A stretch of DNA of 64,000 bases from Cranoglanis bouderius. Its lineage: Eukaryota > Chordata > Actinopteri > Siluriformes > Cranoglanididae. Positions within the stretch are counted from its first letter, which is position 1; every line of letters starts with the position of its first letter. The translations under genes and the position numbers were made by a program. The stretch is taken from the NCBI GenBank assembly GCA_023630585.1, contig CM042548.1:13947527-14011526 (forward strand). Direction: 5' to 3'. The notes under the pieces were generated by a model. It did no database searches and was not told the DNA's origin. It saw only the letters and a list, made by a program, of their open reading frames with translations. Of the stretch, positions 1 to 12,729 are shown piece after piece.

Positions 1-22
1 ATGTAACGTGTGTGTGTGTGTA

Positions 23-60
<38 letters not shown>

Positions 61-153
61 AAAGTGTCTTACCAAAATCCCCCGTGCATGTGTGCTTGGT
101 CATGTGGAGAGTGTACACACTGAGCGCGCTGACCTCCAACTCATCATACAACT

Positions 154-199
<46 letters not shown>

Positions 200-453
200 C
201 ACTTAGCATTGCTCATTTAGCTTAAATATGACACTAAAACGCTGCAACACTCAGCATTAATGCTGCTTTCACACTCTTTTTTTCTCATCCGCCTGCACAC
301 ATTTTACACGCGATGCTTTCAGAAAGTGTTTCCGTCTACATGTTTTGGTCTCAGCACCAGTTCCAAGAGCTCTCTTACCTCTCGAGTTGGAGGTAAAATT
401 ACTGAGAGTAATAAATCTAATCTAGAGAGGAAGCTAGTCCTGAGTTCTGGTAC
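1..453. other. TIAM2 intron, partial
   Basis: No coding sequence is recognised. The stretch holds a (GT)n run at 8-57 and a (GA)n run at 156-198. The rest is unique-looking sequence. Confidence 0.7.
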
Positions 454-558
454 CAAGTCCTGAAGGAGCTCGTGTGGTGCTGGAGTCCAGACCTCCGTCC
501 GATCATTGAGGCATCTGCGTAGACGCAGGCAGTGTATGCTGGGGTCCAGGTTCCGCAC
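454..558 (-). CDS. tiam2: TIAM2 exon: Ras-binding domain, second half (residues 822-856)
   Basis: 105 nt, 35 codons, phase 0, with acceptor CTCTAAG and donor CTTG|GTACCA. It encodes VRNLDPSIHCLRLRRCLND and WTPAPHELLQDL, matching the TIAM2 segment that ends the RBD. The next exon should begin VYDEIEV-like sequence and start the PDZ-proximal part. It is not found in 1-453, so the gene continues outside the window. Confidence 0.92.
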
Positions 559-2023
559 CTTAGAGAGAGAAAAACATACTGACATTTTTTTTCATTTAAC
601 CCAACGACTTTCTCATTATTTCTGTATAAAACTGAACTAAATAGTTCTCATATGCAAATTATACGAGGAAGACGATGTTGAACCTGGATTATTATTATTA
701 TTGACATCATTAACGTTAGCTAAATAAGCCAGCTAGCTAGGTTTCTGTGTTTATTTTGTTGCTGAAAACAACAAGGAAAGAAACAAGGGGAAGCCATATG
801 GAAAAGTACCTCATGCCCACGGTTAATATGGTGGTGGTTCTTTAATGTTTTGGGGCGGTTGTCACGTTTGTTTACTAGTATTTACCTAGCCAGCAAGGGA
901 CTAAAGAGGCGTGTCCAAATTGCATAATTATGTATATTCATAGAGTTGGGTGTTTGTAAATGTATACAGTATAGCTGTTACCAGTAGGGCTGCATGATTT
1001 CTGTTTTTTTTTTTTTTTTTTTTGCTTAGAATTGAGATCACGATTCTCCGACCAGTTTTCTAAGCTGTAAATATATTTAATAAATTCTTACATTACTCTG
1101 GTGGATGTTTGTTAATGATGGCTCATCCGCATTTCTACATCTGCACTACAAAATCCTGAGCAAAAGTAACGTAATGTAGTGTAAAGCTTTAATCAAGTGC
1201 ATGCAGTGTGTGAAAGTGCATGCAGTGTGTCCTCACAAAAAAAGTTAAAAGGAAAGGAAATTAAATACAAAAATTCATCAAATCCCAACATTGCCTCTCC
1301 AAAACCTTCCCAAAAAGTCTCCTGATAAAAAAAAACAACAGCTCTAATCCCAATCAGAGCTTTAATTTGTCCGTTAATATTAATAACAATAATAATGATA
1401 ATAATAATAATAATAATAGTGAAGTGTGTACTGTCCCTCACACCTTGCAGGCTGTGTTCAGGAGCTCCGTGACCGTGTGCTGTTCGCTTAGAGGCACCGT
1501 AAACGCCTGATAGTCGGGCATGTAAACCCATACCAGCTTCTCCGCCACACCTCCTCCGTCCCACTGACTGCCATCAGGTGGAGCTAGCGAGTAACCGTCA
1601 GCCAGATCGTCCAGTCTCTGTGAACACCAGAGCAGAAATCACACATTTCATCAGAGGAAATTTAAAACCAGGCACAGACTCAACGCTGCCATTAATTCAA
1701 GCCGCTCATTATTCTGACTGTAACGAGCGTGTAGCTGTAAAGAACTGCTTCAAACTTGGCATCGATCTGAGAGTCTAAAAATATCTTTTTAATCTGTTAA
1801 AAATCTTTCTAAGCCACTGATACTGTTTAGCTAAAATACACAAAACCACAAGAGCTTGTTTTCACAACTGGAGGCTCAAACTTCCCCAACTGTGAAGATA
1901 TTATACATTAAAGGTGCAGTATGTAATTTTTAAAGGTGTCCCGAGACCTGTAATAATCACATAATCCCCAAGATTCCTTTAGAATTTTTTTTTAATTATT
2001 ATTTATCATCATCATTATCATTA

Positions 2024-2067
<44 letters not shown>

Positions 2068-2882
2068 CTGCCTTAGCTTTACTGGCACATTGCTTTTACA
2101 TTTATATTATAATAATCATTTAATTTTTTATTCTAATTTCACACACATTTACATATGTATATTTTATATGATTTTTTATTTTCGGTTACTGCTATTTATT
2201 TCATTATTATTTTCCTGTTTATTTTACCGATTTATTATTCTTGTAAAGTTTGTTTCTGACTACGTTTTATTTCTTATTTCTATTTAAGTCATTTAAAATG
2301 TATGAAAGGTGGTATATACGTAAAGTTTACCATTAATTAGTAGTAGTAGTAGTCATTATTCTATTATTCTTTTTTTTATTTGCCTTTCTTTTACTGGTAC
2401 ATTAATTTCTCATTACTTTTATATCAACTGATAATTATATTAATAGTTAATTCATTCATTCATTCATTAGTTAGTTATTGTAAATTTGTTTTTACACATT
2501 ATATATTATTGCTTTCTGTCACTGCTATTTATTTCATTATTATTATTTTCCTGTTTTATTTTTGACTATATTCTGAACTGCATTTTAAATGTAAGAAAGT
2601 GCTATAGTATAAACATATATAAAAAGCTTAAACAAAGCATTATATAACGCTCCTGGGCTCCGCCCCTTTCCCTTAAACAGTGGTGGTGCTGCAGGGCAAT
2701 AAATGCCTCAATGTTTATATAAACATTGTAGAAATGACACACCGCTCCTTTAAAGCAGAGAATATAGGCTTTTAAACAGAAAGTGACTCACGACTAACCA
2801 AAATAAAACGATACACACGGAACATAACGTGACTCTTTTAGGGTGTTTGCCGGTTAAAATGAAAAACTGTGCTGTCAGTTAA

Positions 2883-2928
<46 letters not shown>

Positions 2929-5162
2929 CCATCACTGAACAGAACAAAAAAGCTTTCATTTTGAATTCTCCAGCTCAGAGACACAAAGTCGCAGTGAAAA
3001 ATTGTGCCAAGAAAAAGGGACACAACGTCCTGGCAAGTGTGTGTCACCAGGCGGAACGGAAACCGCCTGTGTGTGTGTGTGTGTATGTGCGCGCAGTCCC
3101 AGTCGCTGAGCTGCTCCAGTAAAATAAGGCACTATGTAAGCAATAAACCTTATAAAGTTGTGCTGTTATAGGAAAATAATCAGTGATGCAGTGGTGTGAT
3201 GAAGCAGAGTCACTGTCACCAGCCTGATTATTTTCCTCTAACAGCAAGCCCGGCGGTGTTTCATTCTTCTTATAGCACAATTACAAAAACATGTCATTCT
3301 TTTTATCCGCTTTTGATTACAATTAATATTCTGTAAATCAAGTTAGTGTCTTTTCTCACTTACGCTATAGCAGGTAGGAGAGGAGTGGAGAGGAGTGAGG
3401 TGAGGAGTGAGGAGTGGAGTGAGGTGAGGAGTGAGGTGGGGAGTGAGGAGTGGAGTGGAGTGAGGTGAGGAGTGAGGAGAGGAGTGAGGTGGGGAATGAG
3501 GAGAGGAGTGAGGTGGGGAGTGAGGAGAGGAGTGAGGTGGGGAGTGAGGAGAGGAGTGAGGTGGGGAGTGAGGAGAGGAGTGAGGTGAGGAGTGAGGAGA
3601 GGAGTGTGGAGAGGAGTGAGGTGGGGAGAGGAATGAGGTGGGGAGTGAGGAGAGGAGTGAGGTGAGGAGAGCAGTGAGGTGGGGAGTGAGGAGAGGAGTG
3701 AGGTGAGGAGGGGAGTGAGGAGAGGAGTGAGGTGGGGAGTGAGGTGGGGAGTGAGGAGAGGAGTGAGGTAGGGAGTGAGGTGGGGAGTGAGGAGAGGAGT
3801 GAGGTAGGGAGTGAGGTGGGGAGTGAGGAGAGGAGTGAGGTAGGGAGTGAGGTGGGGAGTGAGGAGAGGAGTGAGGTGGGGAGTGAGGTGGGGAGTGAGG
3901 TGAGGAGAGGAGTGAGGAGAGGAGTGAGGTGGGGAGTGAGGAGAGGAGTGAGGTGGGGAGTGAGGAGAGGAGATGAGTGAGGAGAGGAGATGAGTGAGGT
4001 AGGGAGTGAGGAGAGCAGTGAGGTGGGGAGTGAGGTGGGGAGTGAGGAGAGGAGAGGAGTGAGGTAGGGAGTGAGGAGAAGAGTGAGGAGAGGGGTGAGG
4101 TAGGGAGTGAGGAGAGGAGTGAGGTGGGGAGTGAGGTGGGGAGTGAGGAGAGGAATGAGGTGGGGAGAGGAGTGATGTGGGGAGTGAGGAGTGGGGAGAG
4201 GAGTGATGTGGGGAGTGAGGAGAGGAGTGAGGAGAGGAGTGATTTGGGGATGAGGAGAGGAGTGAGGAGATGAGTGAGGTGGGGAGTGAGGAGATGAGTG
4301 AGGTGGGGAGTGAGGAGAGGAGTGAGGTAGGGAGTGAGGAGAGGAGTGAGGTGGGGAGTGAGGAGAGGAGAGGAGTGAGGTGGGGAGTGAGGAGAGGAGT
4401 GAGGAGAGGAGAGGAGTGAGGTAGGGAGTGAGGAGAGGAGTGAGGTAGGGAGTGAGGAGAGGAGTGAGGAGAGGAGAGGAGTGAGGTAGGGAGTGAGGAG
4501 AGGAGTGAGGAGAGGAGTGAGGTGGGGAGTGAGGAGAGGGGTGAGGAGAGGAGAGGAGTGAGGAGAGGAATGAGGTGGGGAGAGGAGTGATGTGAGGAGT
4601 GAGGAGAGGAGTGATTTGGGGATGAGGAGAGGAGTGATTTGGGGATGAGGAGAGGAGTGAGGTAGGGAGTGAGGAGAGGAGTGAGGTAGGGAGTGAGGAG
4701 AGGAGTGAGGTGGGGAGTGAGGAGAGGAGTGAGGAGAGGAGTGAGGAGAGGAGAGGAGTGTGGTGGGGAGTGTGGTGAGGAGTGAGGAACAGACAGGGTG
4801 TGAACGCAGTAAAGTGACTGTAAGAGGAGCGATGACAGCATTTACAAACTTTAAAAACAAATAAAATGTTTTAATGGACCTGTGAGCTGATGGAGGGAAA
4901 CTGAAACTGAAACAGGAAGCAGCTTTCATGGCACTGTATATATAAAATGAAATAAAAAATGAAAGCATGAGTCCCGAGTTCTGGTTAAAGCTTGTTAACA
5001 CACACGCGCAGACACACGCAGACACGCGCAGAAACACGCAGACACCCGCAGACACCCGCAGACACACACACGTGCACTGACAGAGTGCTGTAACGGTCAC
5101 AACTCTGAAGAGAAACAGTGGCCTTGTTCATGGAGCTGATGGAAAGAAACTTGTTTCATTGC

Positions 5163-5201
<39 letters not shown>

Positions 5202-6636
5202 TTTCTCTCTCTTTAAGGCCCTCTCTCTGTCTCTTTCTCCATGTCTGTCTCTCTGTCTCTCTCTGTCTGTCTCTCTGTCTGTGTGCGTGTTGAAATCCTT
5301 ACTACAGACTTTTCTTTCTAAAACGGTACATGATTTTTTATAGCAGTTTCACTGTTGGTTTGTTTGTTTTTTTACAAATATGGAACAGAACAGAATGGAG
5401 ACTTCCTGTCTGAGGTGGCCATTTCACCACAACACCGATTTAACACCAGTTTAACACCGCCTCCTAGCAACCAGGCCTTATTATATTTAGGAAAAAATAT
5501 CTGATAAATGAAATAAAAAATAAAAAAAACTACAAAGAAGAAAATTCAGAACTGAGGATGATCTGAGTGAAAAACAAAATAAAATAAACATTCATTATTA
5601 TTGTTATTAAATATCGTACAGTCTTAAAGAGTCTCGGAAACAAAAATCCGAGGAACGAAGGAAAGACGGGAAATGAGAATTGGGTGAAAGGGAATCTTTG
5701 TGGCGTGATGTTTGGAGTCCGGAGCGGAAGACCACATCAATACTCATCACTGTCTCGCTCCAGAGAGACGCGAGCAGATGTCCTTCTGTATAAAAGCAGC
5801 CTTCACAATAACGCGTGTGAGTCAGAGGAAAAAAACAGACGTGAGGGAGGAGAGAAAAAACATTCCTCTGTGCACACGTGTTAATTACACACATCAACGT
5901 GCACCTCTTTTATTCTAACTTACACTGAGCGCACGGAAAACACATGAAGGCAAACGTGGTGATTTACCTCTCTGATGTACGGAGGAACCGAGCCGAAGTG
6001 TTCTCCTGCAGCGCTGTCAAACACCTGAAACACACACACAGACTGTCACTGTCTTACTCTCACTCTCAGAGAGAGACACAGAGACAGTAAGAGACAGACA
6101 AACAGAAAGAGACAGAGAAAGTGAGAGAGACAGGCATAGACAGACAGAGAGATACACACAGATAAAAACAGAGACGGGGGTGAGATAGTGAGGGGAAGAG
6201 ACAGAGAGACAGACAGAGACAGAGAAAGTGAGGGAGACAGAGACACAGAGAGACAGACTGACAGAAAAAGAGAGACAGAGACATACAGACACAGAGAGAC
6301 AGACAAACAGACACAGACAGTGAGGGAGAGAGACAGGAAGTGATAGGGGGAGACACTCACACAGAAAGAGACAGAAACAGAGACAGACAAAGAGACAAAC
6401 AGAGAAACATGCAAAGAGAGAAAGAGAGAGACAGACAGATTTGAAAGAATTGAAAGAGAGAGACAGTCAGAGATAGAACCAGAGACAGAAGCAGACAGAC
6501 AGAAACACAAACAGACCGATAAATAGTCCAAAAGAGATAGACGACAGACAAACAAAGAAACAGACAGCTTTGATAGTGTGTGAGTGAGAAGCAGAAGGCA
6601 TGAGGATGGAGTGAAATAAACTGTTACTGCTGAGAG

Positions 6637-6705
<69 letters not shown>

Positions 6706-6798
6706 AATGTACATGGTAAAGTCCATGCACATTACGGCAATATAAATAAATAAATGGAGCAGACCCACTTTATTGACTAACAGGTCTCTTAAGCCGGC

Positions 6799-6844
<46 letters not shown>

Positions 6845-8653
6845 CACATTACCAAGTCCGGCCCTCTTCCTTACTGTGAGGAACTAAACACCATTAAGGA
6901 GCAGAGAGAGGGACACACAGAGAGAAAAAAAACAGAGAGAGACACCTTGACATGAGGGCTGAGTCAGAAAACCCACTTTTATATTGGCGCCCTGGTGCAG
7001 GTCTCTTACACAAACCATCTGTCTGTCTCTACAGATGTCACCGAGCTGCAATTTACCCCATACGCCTTTTAATAATTTATATTCCCTCTCTCCGTCGCCT
7101 CTCTCTCAGCACTAACGCAGAGCGGCATCGGTGTCCCGTTACACTGCACACGTCAGAGAGGGACAGGGAGGGGACATTCCCTAAAAACACGCACTGCGTT
7201 AAAGCCACAGGGGGCAGCGGTGTAGTGTTTCAGGCAGTGATGGTGTGTGTGCGTGTGTGTGTGTGTGTTTTACACTGAGCACAGAACCACAACAGCACTA
7301 CTATGGAGCACGCAAAGCGAGCAGAGCTTTTCTTCTTACCTCACAAACACCAGTGTGAGAGCAGTAGCTCATGGAAATGCAATCCTTGCCAAAGAAATGA
7401 AATAAGAGAGAAATAGATGATTTTACCCACTATATATATTTATGTAGCGTCAAAGTGGCCGTGCATTAAAGTATTATATTTCTAAAGACCTAAAAGAGAG
7501 AGAAGGCTGAGCTAGCAGACTGTGTGACGTCTATAAATATCATCTCTCTCAACGTAATAATTAGCAAAGATGACAGGATTTACAAAAGCCGGGATTTCTC
7601 CAAGCAACATGAAGACAGAACGGCGCTTCATTCAAATTCTTTAACGCGTGCTCTGTAACGCTTAGATAACAGCAGATGAGGCTATTAAAATTTAACACTG
7701 TCGAATTCTGCAATCTGATTGGTCAGACGATGATGAACTTCCTGCAAAATCACAGGTCTGTGTTAATGCTTGGTAAAGAGTCGGGCGTGGTACCTGTGAG
7801 GCGCAGGGTCTCTTCTCTCGGCTGCGTTTGGTCAAACTGTCCAGGCCTTTGAGCGAGGAGAACACTCCTCTCCTACTGCGGCTTCTCTGGGACAGAGACA
7901 GGGAACGTTTCCTCAGCGTGGCCTCGTCTCTGGAGCAGATCTGAGAGAGAAAGAGAGAGAAGAGAGAGAGAAAAACACCTCAATAAAAAAAAACACAGAA
8001 TAACAAGTGTGTGTGTTTAAGTGAAATCCTCTCACATCACACTTTTTCTACAGACAAGGTTCTGATGCTTAATCTGGAACAGTTCTGGTGTAAAAGAGTC
8101 AGAGGTCTGAGGAAGAAGCTACACTGAGCTACACTGCTGATGTTTTATTCCTCTTATACGACAGCAACTAGCCAACAAAGTTCCATTTTTTAATTACTTA
8201 AAAAAAAGAAGCTTTTTTTATCGATTTATAGTTATAATTAATGTCGTGGAACATCCGTGAAACAAATTTTCACTTACGTTAAAGCAGCTATAAGCAGTCG
8301 TTCCTTGTTTATAGCTCTCTTGTAAAGTTAATAAGCCAAATAAACGCAGCTTGTCACGTTACCGAGAAACCGCAAAGTGCAAACCTGTCTGTCCTGAAGA
8401 TGTCGGAAAACATAAAGTTACAGCTTTACCTCTAACACTGGAGACTCCTTCCATAAACGTGAAATAAACTTCGTCTTCCTTCAAAAAACTTTCAACGATT
8501 ATATGTTCTTATTAACCTGTTTAACACAAGCCTGTGAACAATCTGTTACTATAAAAACGATAACATGTCAGAAAGCCTTGTGATTAATCAGAATGGAGAT
8601 TTCAACAGAATTTATTTATTTATTTATTTTTTAATGTTTCTATGTTCAGAAGT

Positions 8654-8700
<47 letters not shown>

Positions 8701-10424
8701 CTGAGAAAGTTTTTTAAGTGTCGGCGAACCGAGACTGACCAGTGCGTGGAAAGAGGAGACGGAGAAGATCCCCAGGCGGCCGAGAGCAGCTTTAGAGGGA
8801 CGGCTTGCGGTGGCCAGGAGGCTCTTGGGGTTGGGCAGCTCTCCTCCCTGCAGGCTGGCCAGGTAGCAGCGCATACGGAACAAATCGATGTTGAACCTCT
8901 CCAGGTTCTGATCCCACTGCTGGATCTGTGACGGCGCAAGACAGGAGCGAGGATGAGACGGGTTCTCAGAGAGAGAGCAAAGCTGAGAAAAGTCAGGGCT
9001 CTGTGTGTGTGTGTATGTGTGTGTGTGTGTGTGTCAGCAGAAAAGTAATTGCTCTCAGATGTCAGAGGGTCATGATTGGGCGCGGTGGGAATCTGAGGGC
9101 AATCCCCACATCACCATTATAAAATTTACACAGAGAGAGAGAGAGAGAGAGAGATGGAGCGTATTTAACATTTCATTACATCTTATTCCTCCTAGACACA
9201 CACACAGGAAACTAAACCAGCTATGAAAGCTTTTAATATTTTCACTAACGCACATGACGGAGTATGTACGCTGCTGCTGCTTCTGCCTTTAAATCCGTCT
9301 GCTTCGCTTAACTCCGAGACAGAACAGCAGGACGGTTTCATGAAGTCTGAAAGTGAATAAATCTCCACGTGAAAACAGCAGGTTATGACGACTCGCAGGT
9401 GAAACCAATGGAAACTCTCTCACTTTATTCAGACGGAGTAAACAGGTCACATGCTTTAGGTCACATGTTACACAGTGTATAGTAAACACACACACTACTG
9501 CTGTCACTATTATATTCCTTTTTTTTTATTTAAAATATGCAGAAATCCTTTTTGCATTCGTATTGAGGTGTGGGAAATGTTTATTTTCTTTACTCTTTCT
9601 TTTCTTTATTCTGTTTTGTTTTGTTTTATTGTATTTATTGTATTCAGTCTAAAGACCATTTCGACAAAAAATACTTTTAAGTGATTAAAAGTAAAATATG
9701 GTGGTTTTTTTTTTCATTCTACTTAGAATGTATCCATTTTATCACAAAGAAATCAACAGTATTTTATTTGAAACTGAAATATTTTATTAAAAAAACACTA
9801 TATATATATTAGGGATGTCAGAACAGATTTCAAATACCAATTCAATTATTTTTACTTTTTTTTGTTTACTTTTTTTTTGTTGTTTTACATTTGTAAAGAT
9901 TTATTTTTTCCAATCTACATTTAAATATTTAAGATTCCATGTTGTAATTTCAGTCACCGAACACAAATCTAATAAATGTTTCTAGACCTTCTTATTCAAA
10001 TCACCCTTAATGTATGAACATTTAAATGAATAACAGTAAAACAATTTTAAAAAATTAATAAATTCTCAAACTGCATTCTGTAGGTAAGCTAAATATTAGC
10101 AACGTAAAGAGCATTAAGTTAATTATTCATAACATTCATAAGTTCATATTAATCATTAAGTTCACTGTGTGTGTGCCTCCATATAAACTGACACAATGAG
10201 TTAATTAATGGCTCATTAATATTCAAATGTATTGAAATATGAAATTATTTTTTTTAAAAAGCTTTATTTTAGCTTGATCTTAGATTAAACTGAAGTCTCT
10301 TAAACACAGAGTTATTTCCTAATAAGTACAATGAGACACAAAGGGCCAAGTTCTAATAAACTGACCTGGAACTCTTTTTTAATTTGACTCGGTTCCTGTA
10401 GCGAGGACAGAGAGGAACTTCTCA

Positions 10425-10493
<69 letters not shown>

Positions 10494-12698
10494 AGCTGGC
10501 ACTGATTAAAAACGACAGGACTTCAAAGAGGTGCAGCTCCTGAGAGGAGGTTAACCTCTTACCCCTCCCCAAATTCCTCACACACTGCCTGGTACCCCCT
10601 CACCAAGGATAAGCCCCCTTTTCTCTGCCCTCTGCCCTCCACCTGACCCCTGCACTGGAGCAATAAGCGTGACTGAGAACCTGGAAACAGCTTCGCTCCG
10701 GCTTTCATCATCGGACTGAAGTTTATCAGACGCAGGGCAGAACGGCGTAAATCACAATGGCATGAAGTCAAAAACGAGCTAAACACGAAAAATAATCTCC
10801 TAAAAAAAAGCTCAATCACGAGTCCTTCAGGATTGTCCTTAAAGGTTCTACAAAGAACCCTACAGAGTATTTCCACATGAAGCAGGTTACAGAATGGTGA
10901 ACCCGTTTAACCCTCTTATCAAGCTGAGAACCCTTAAATATCCAAACAGCCACTGAAGAACCTTAAAAATGACATTCACAGTTCTCTGTCTCTTTGTGAA
11001 AACCATTAAAAGTTCTACAACAGAATATATCACAAAGGACTTAAACCAGAATCCGTTTAGGAAGCTAAGAACCCCTAACTAAACAAAGATCCCCTGAGGG
11101 TGTAGTCAGTGTTTTTTTCTTTTTCTTTGGGGGAACCATTAAAGGTTCTATATAGAACTGTATAGCCAGGGTGCTTCCTATTGTAACAGATAGTTACAGA
11201 TAAAGGTGATGAACCCCTTTATAGCTAGCTTAGAACCTTTAACTACCCAAAGAACCCCTGAGGAACCGTTTTGCCTAAGAGGGTGCATTATGGATTTACA
11301 TTATACAGTTAAGATCTGAGAACCTTTATGGAACCCTTAGGGGTTATTTGTACCTGTGGTGGGACCCTCAGCTAAGAACCTTTAACCCCTGTGGAACCCT
11401 GTTTCCTAAAAGTGTGTATTAAAAGTTCTTAGTCTGTCTGGAGGAACAATTAAAGGGGAACAATTATGGGGGAACAACCCAGACAGGTTCCCCAATAAGT
11501 TCCCCCATATTCCCTTGCCACTCCAACGTCTGAAACCTGGGACACACCCACACTAGCTTTAGCTCACCTGGTTCTCGATGGCTTTCCTGTTCTTTGGATC
11601 GGTTACAATAGACAGCTGGAGCTCCGCCATCTTCTTCATCTTTCCGTCCATGTCAATCTTCTGCAGCAGACTGCGGATCTGCCCTCGGAGCAGGAGCAGC
11701 GTGTCCTCCTTGCCATGGCGCTTAGCGAACAGAGACGCACTGGCCGAGTGAATCGCAGTAACCCAGTTCTCTAAATCTGTTTGGCTGGTGGCCTAAATAG
11801 AGCGAACAGAACAACATTTCCCGAGAAAATTGGCATCATTATGAATTTGTGATATGGTTTCACGTATTCCTCTACAAAGTCTCCATTTCCTTGGAGAACC
11901 GAGGAGATAATCAGGCAGGGATAAACAGTTTCTTAAATAATTTCTACTCCTTTCAAAAAGCTGAGAACCCATAAAAATCCATCCAAAGAACCCCTGAGGA
12001 ACCCTCTTCCCTAACAGAGCACATTATGGGTTTACATTCCAAAGTTAACATCTTAGAACCTCCTTTTGTAAATATGCATAAGTGGATACGCTCTTACAAA
12101 AACAGATTCAATCTAGAACCCTTAAATGTTCTACGTTTCCAATTTAAGCGAGTTACAATTACATGCCGCGAACCTCTTTAACCCCCACTGTCTAAGCACT
12201 GTCTAAGAACTTATTTGGTAAACACACAGGTGTGTATATGCTCTTAAAAATGTTTAAATCTAGAAACCTAGAAATGTAAAAGGATTATTTTTGTGCCTTT
12301 GGGTGGACCCTTAAAGGTTCTACAAACAACTCTATAATAAAGTGTTTACTATTGGAGCAAGTTACAGATAAATGTGGAGAACCATTTTAATCCCCTTAGG
12401 AAGCCAAGAACCCTTAATTAAAAGCTATTTAAAGAACCACTGAGGAACCCTCTGAGATTTTGTGTTAAACTGTCCTGTTTTGAAATGAATGTAAAAAAGT
12501 TTAAATCTAGAACTCTTAAGAGTCCTTTGTCTCTTTTGGGTGGGATTAAAGGTTCTATGTAGAACCCGACAACATAATGTAGTATGTAGAGTAATTCCCA
12601 AGCATAAAGTTCTCCAACCTGAACCACTTTAGGAGGCCAAGAACCAAAAGAAGCCCTTTGGTTTATATCAAATAGTTTCTTAAGTCATTGCTAAAAAA

Positions 12699-12729
<31 letters not shown>

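Larger units (their letters stand above)
1618..5967. other. TIAM2 intron, 4.35 kb, repeat-rich
   Basis: Contents are an AGGTGCAGTATGTAATTTTT-type dispersed repeat (1911-1965), a TTA run and low-complexity AT-rich DNA (2003-2570), (CA)n at 2885-2925, a palindromic MITE (3155-3282), the purine minisatellite (3372-4788), an ACACGCAG-type run (5000-5072), and GT then CTCT/GTCT runs (5170-5285). The rest shows no coding potential. Confidence 0.7.

Noticed and set aside
3343..5100. Open frames of 585 and 493 codons on the minus strand
   Set aside because: They are produced by the stop-free purine minisatellite; the composition is only repeat-derived Ser/Pro/His/Leu/Thr and overlapping frames are all open.
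6046..6768. Open frame of 240 codons, Ser/Leu/Val/Cys-rich
   Set aside because: Lies in GACA/GAGA and CA microsatellites; no non-repeat coding sequence.
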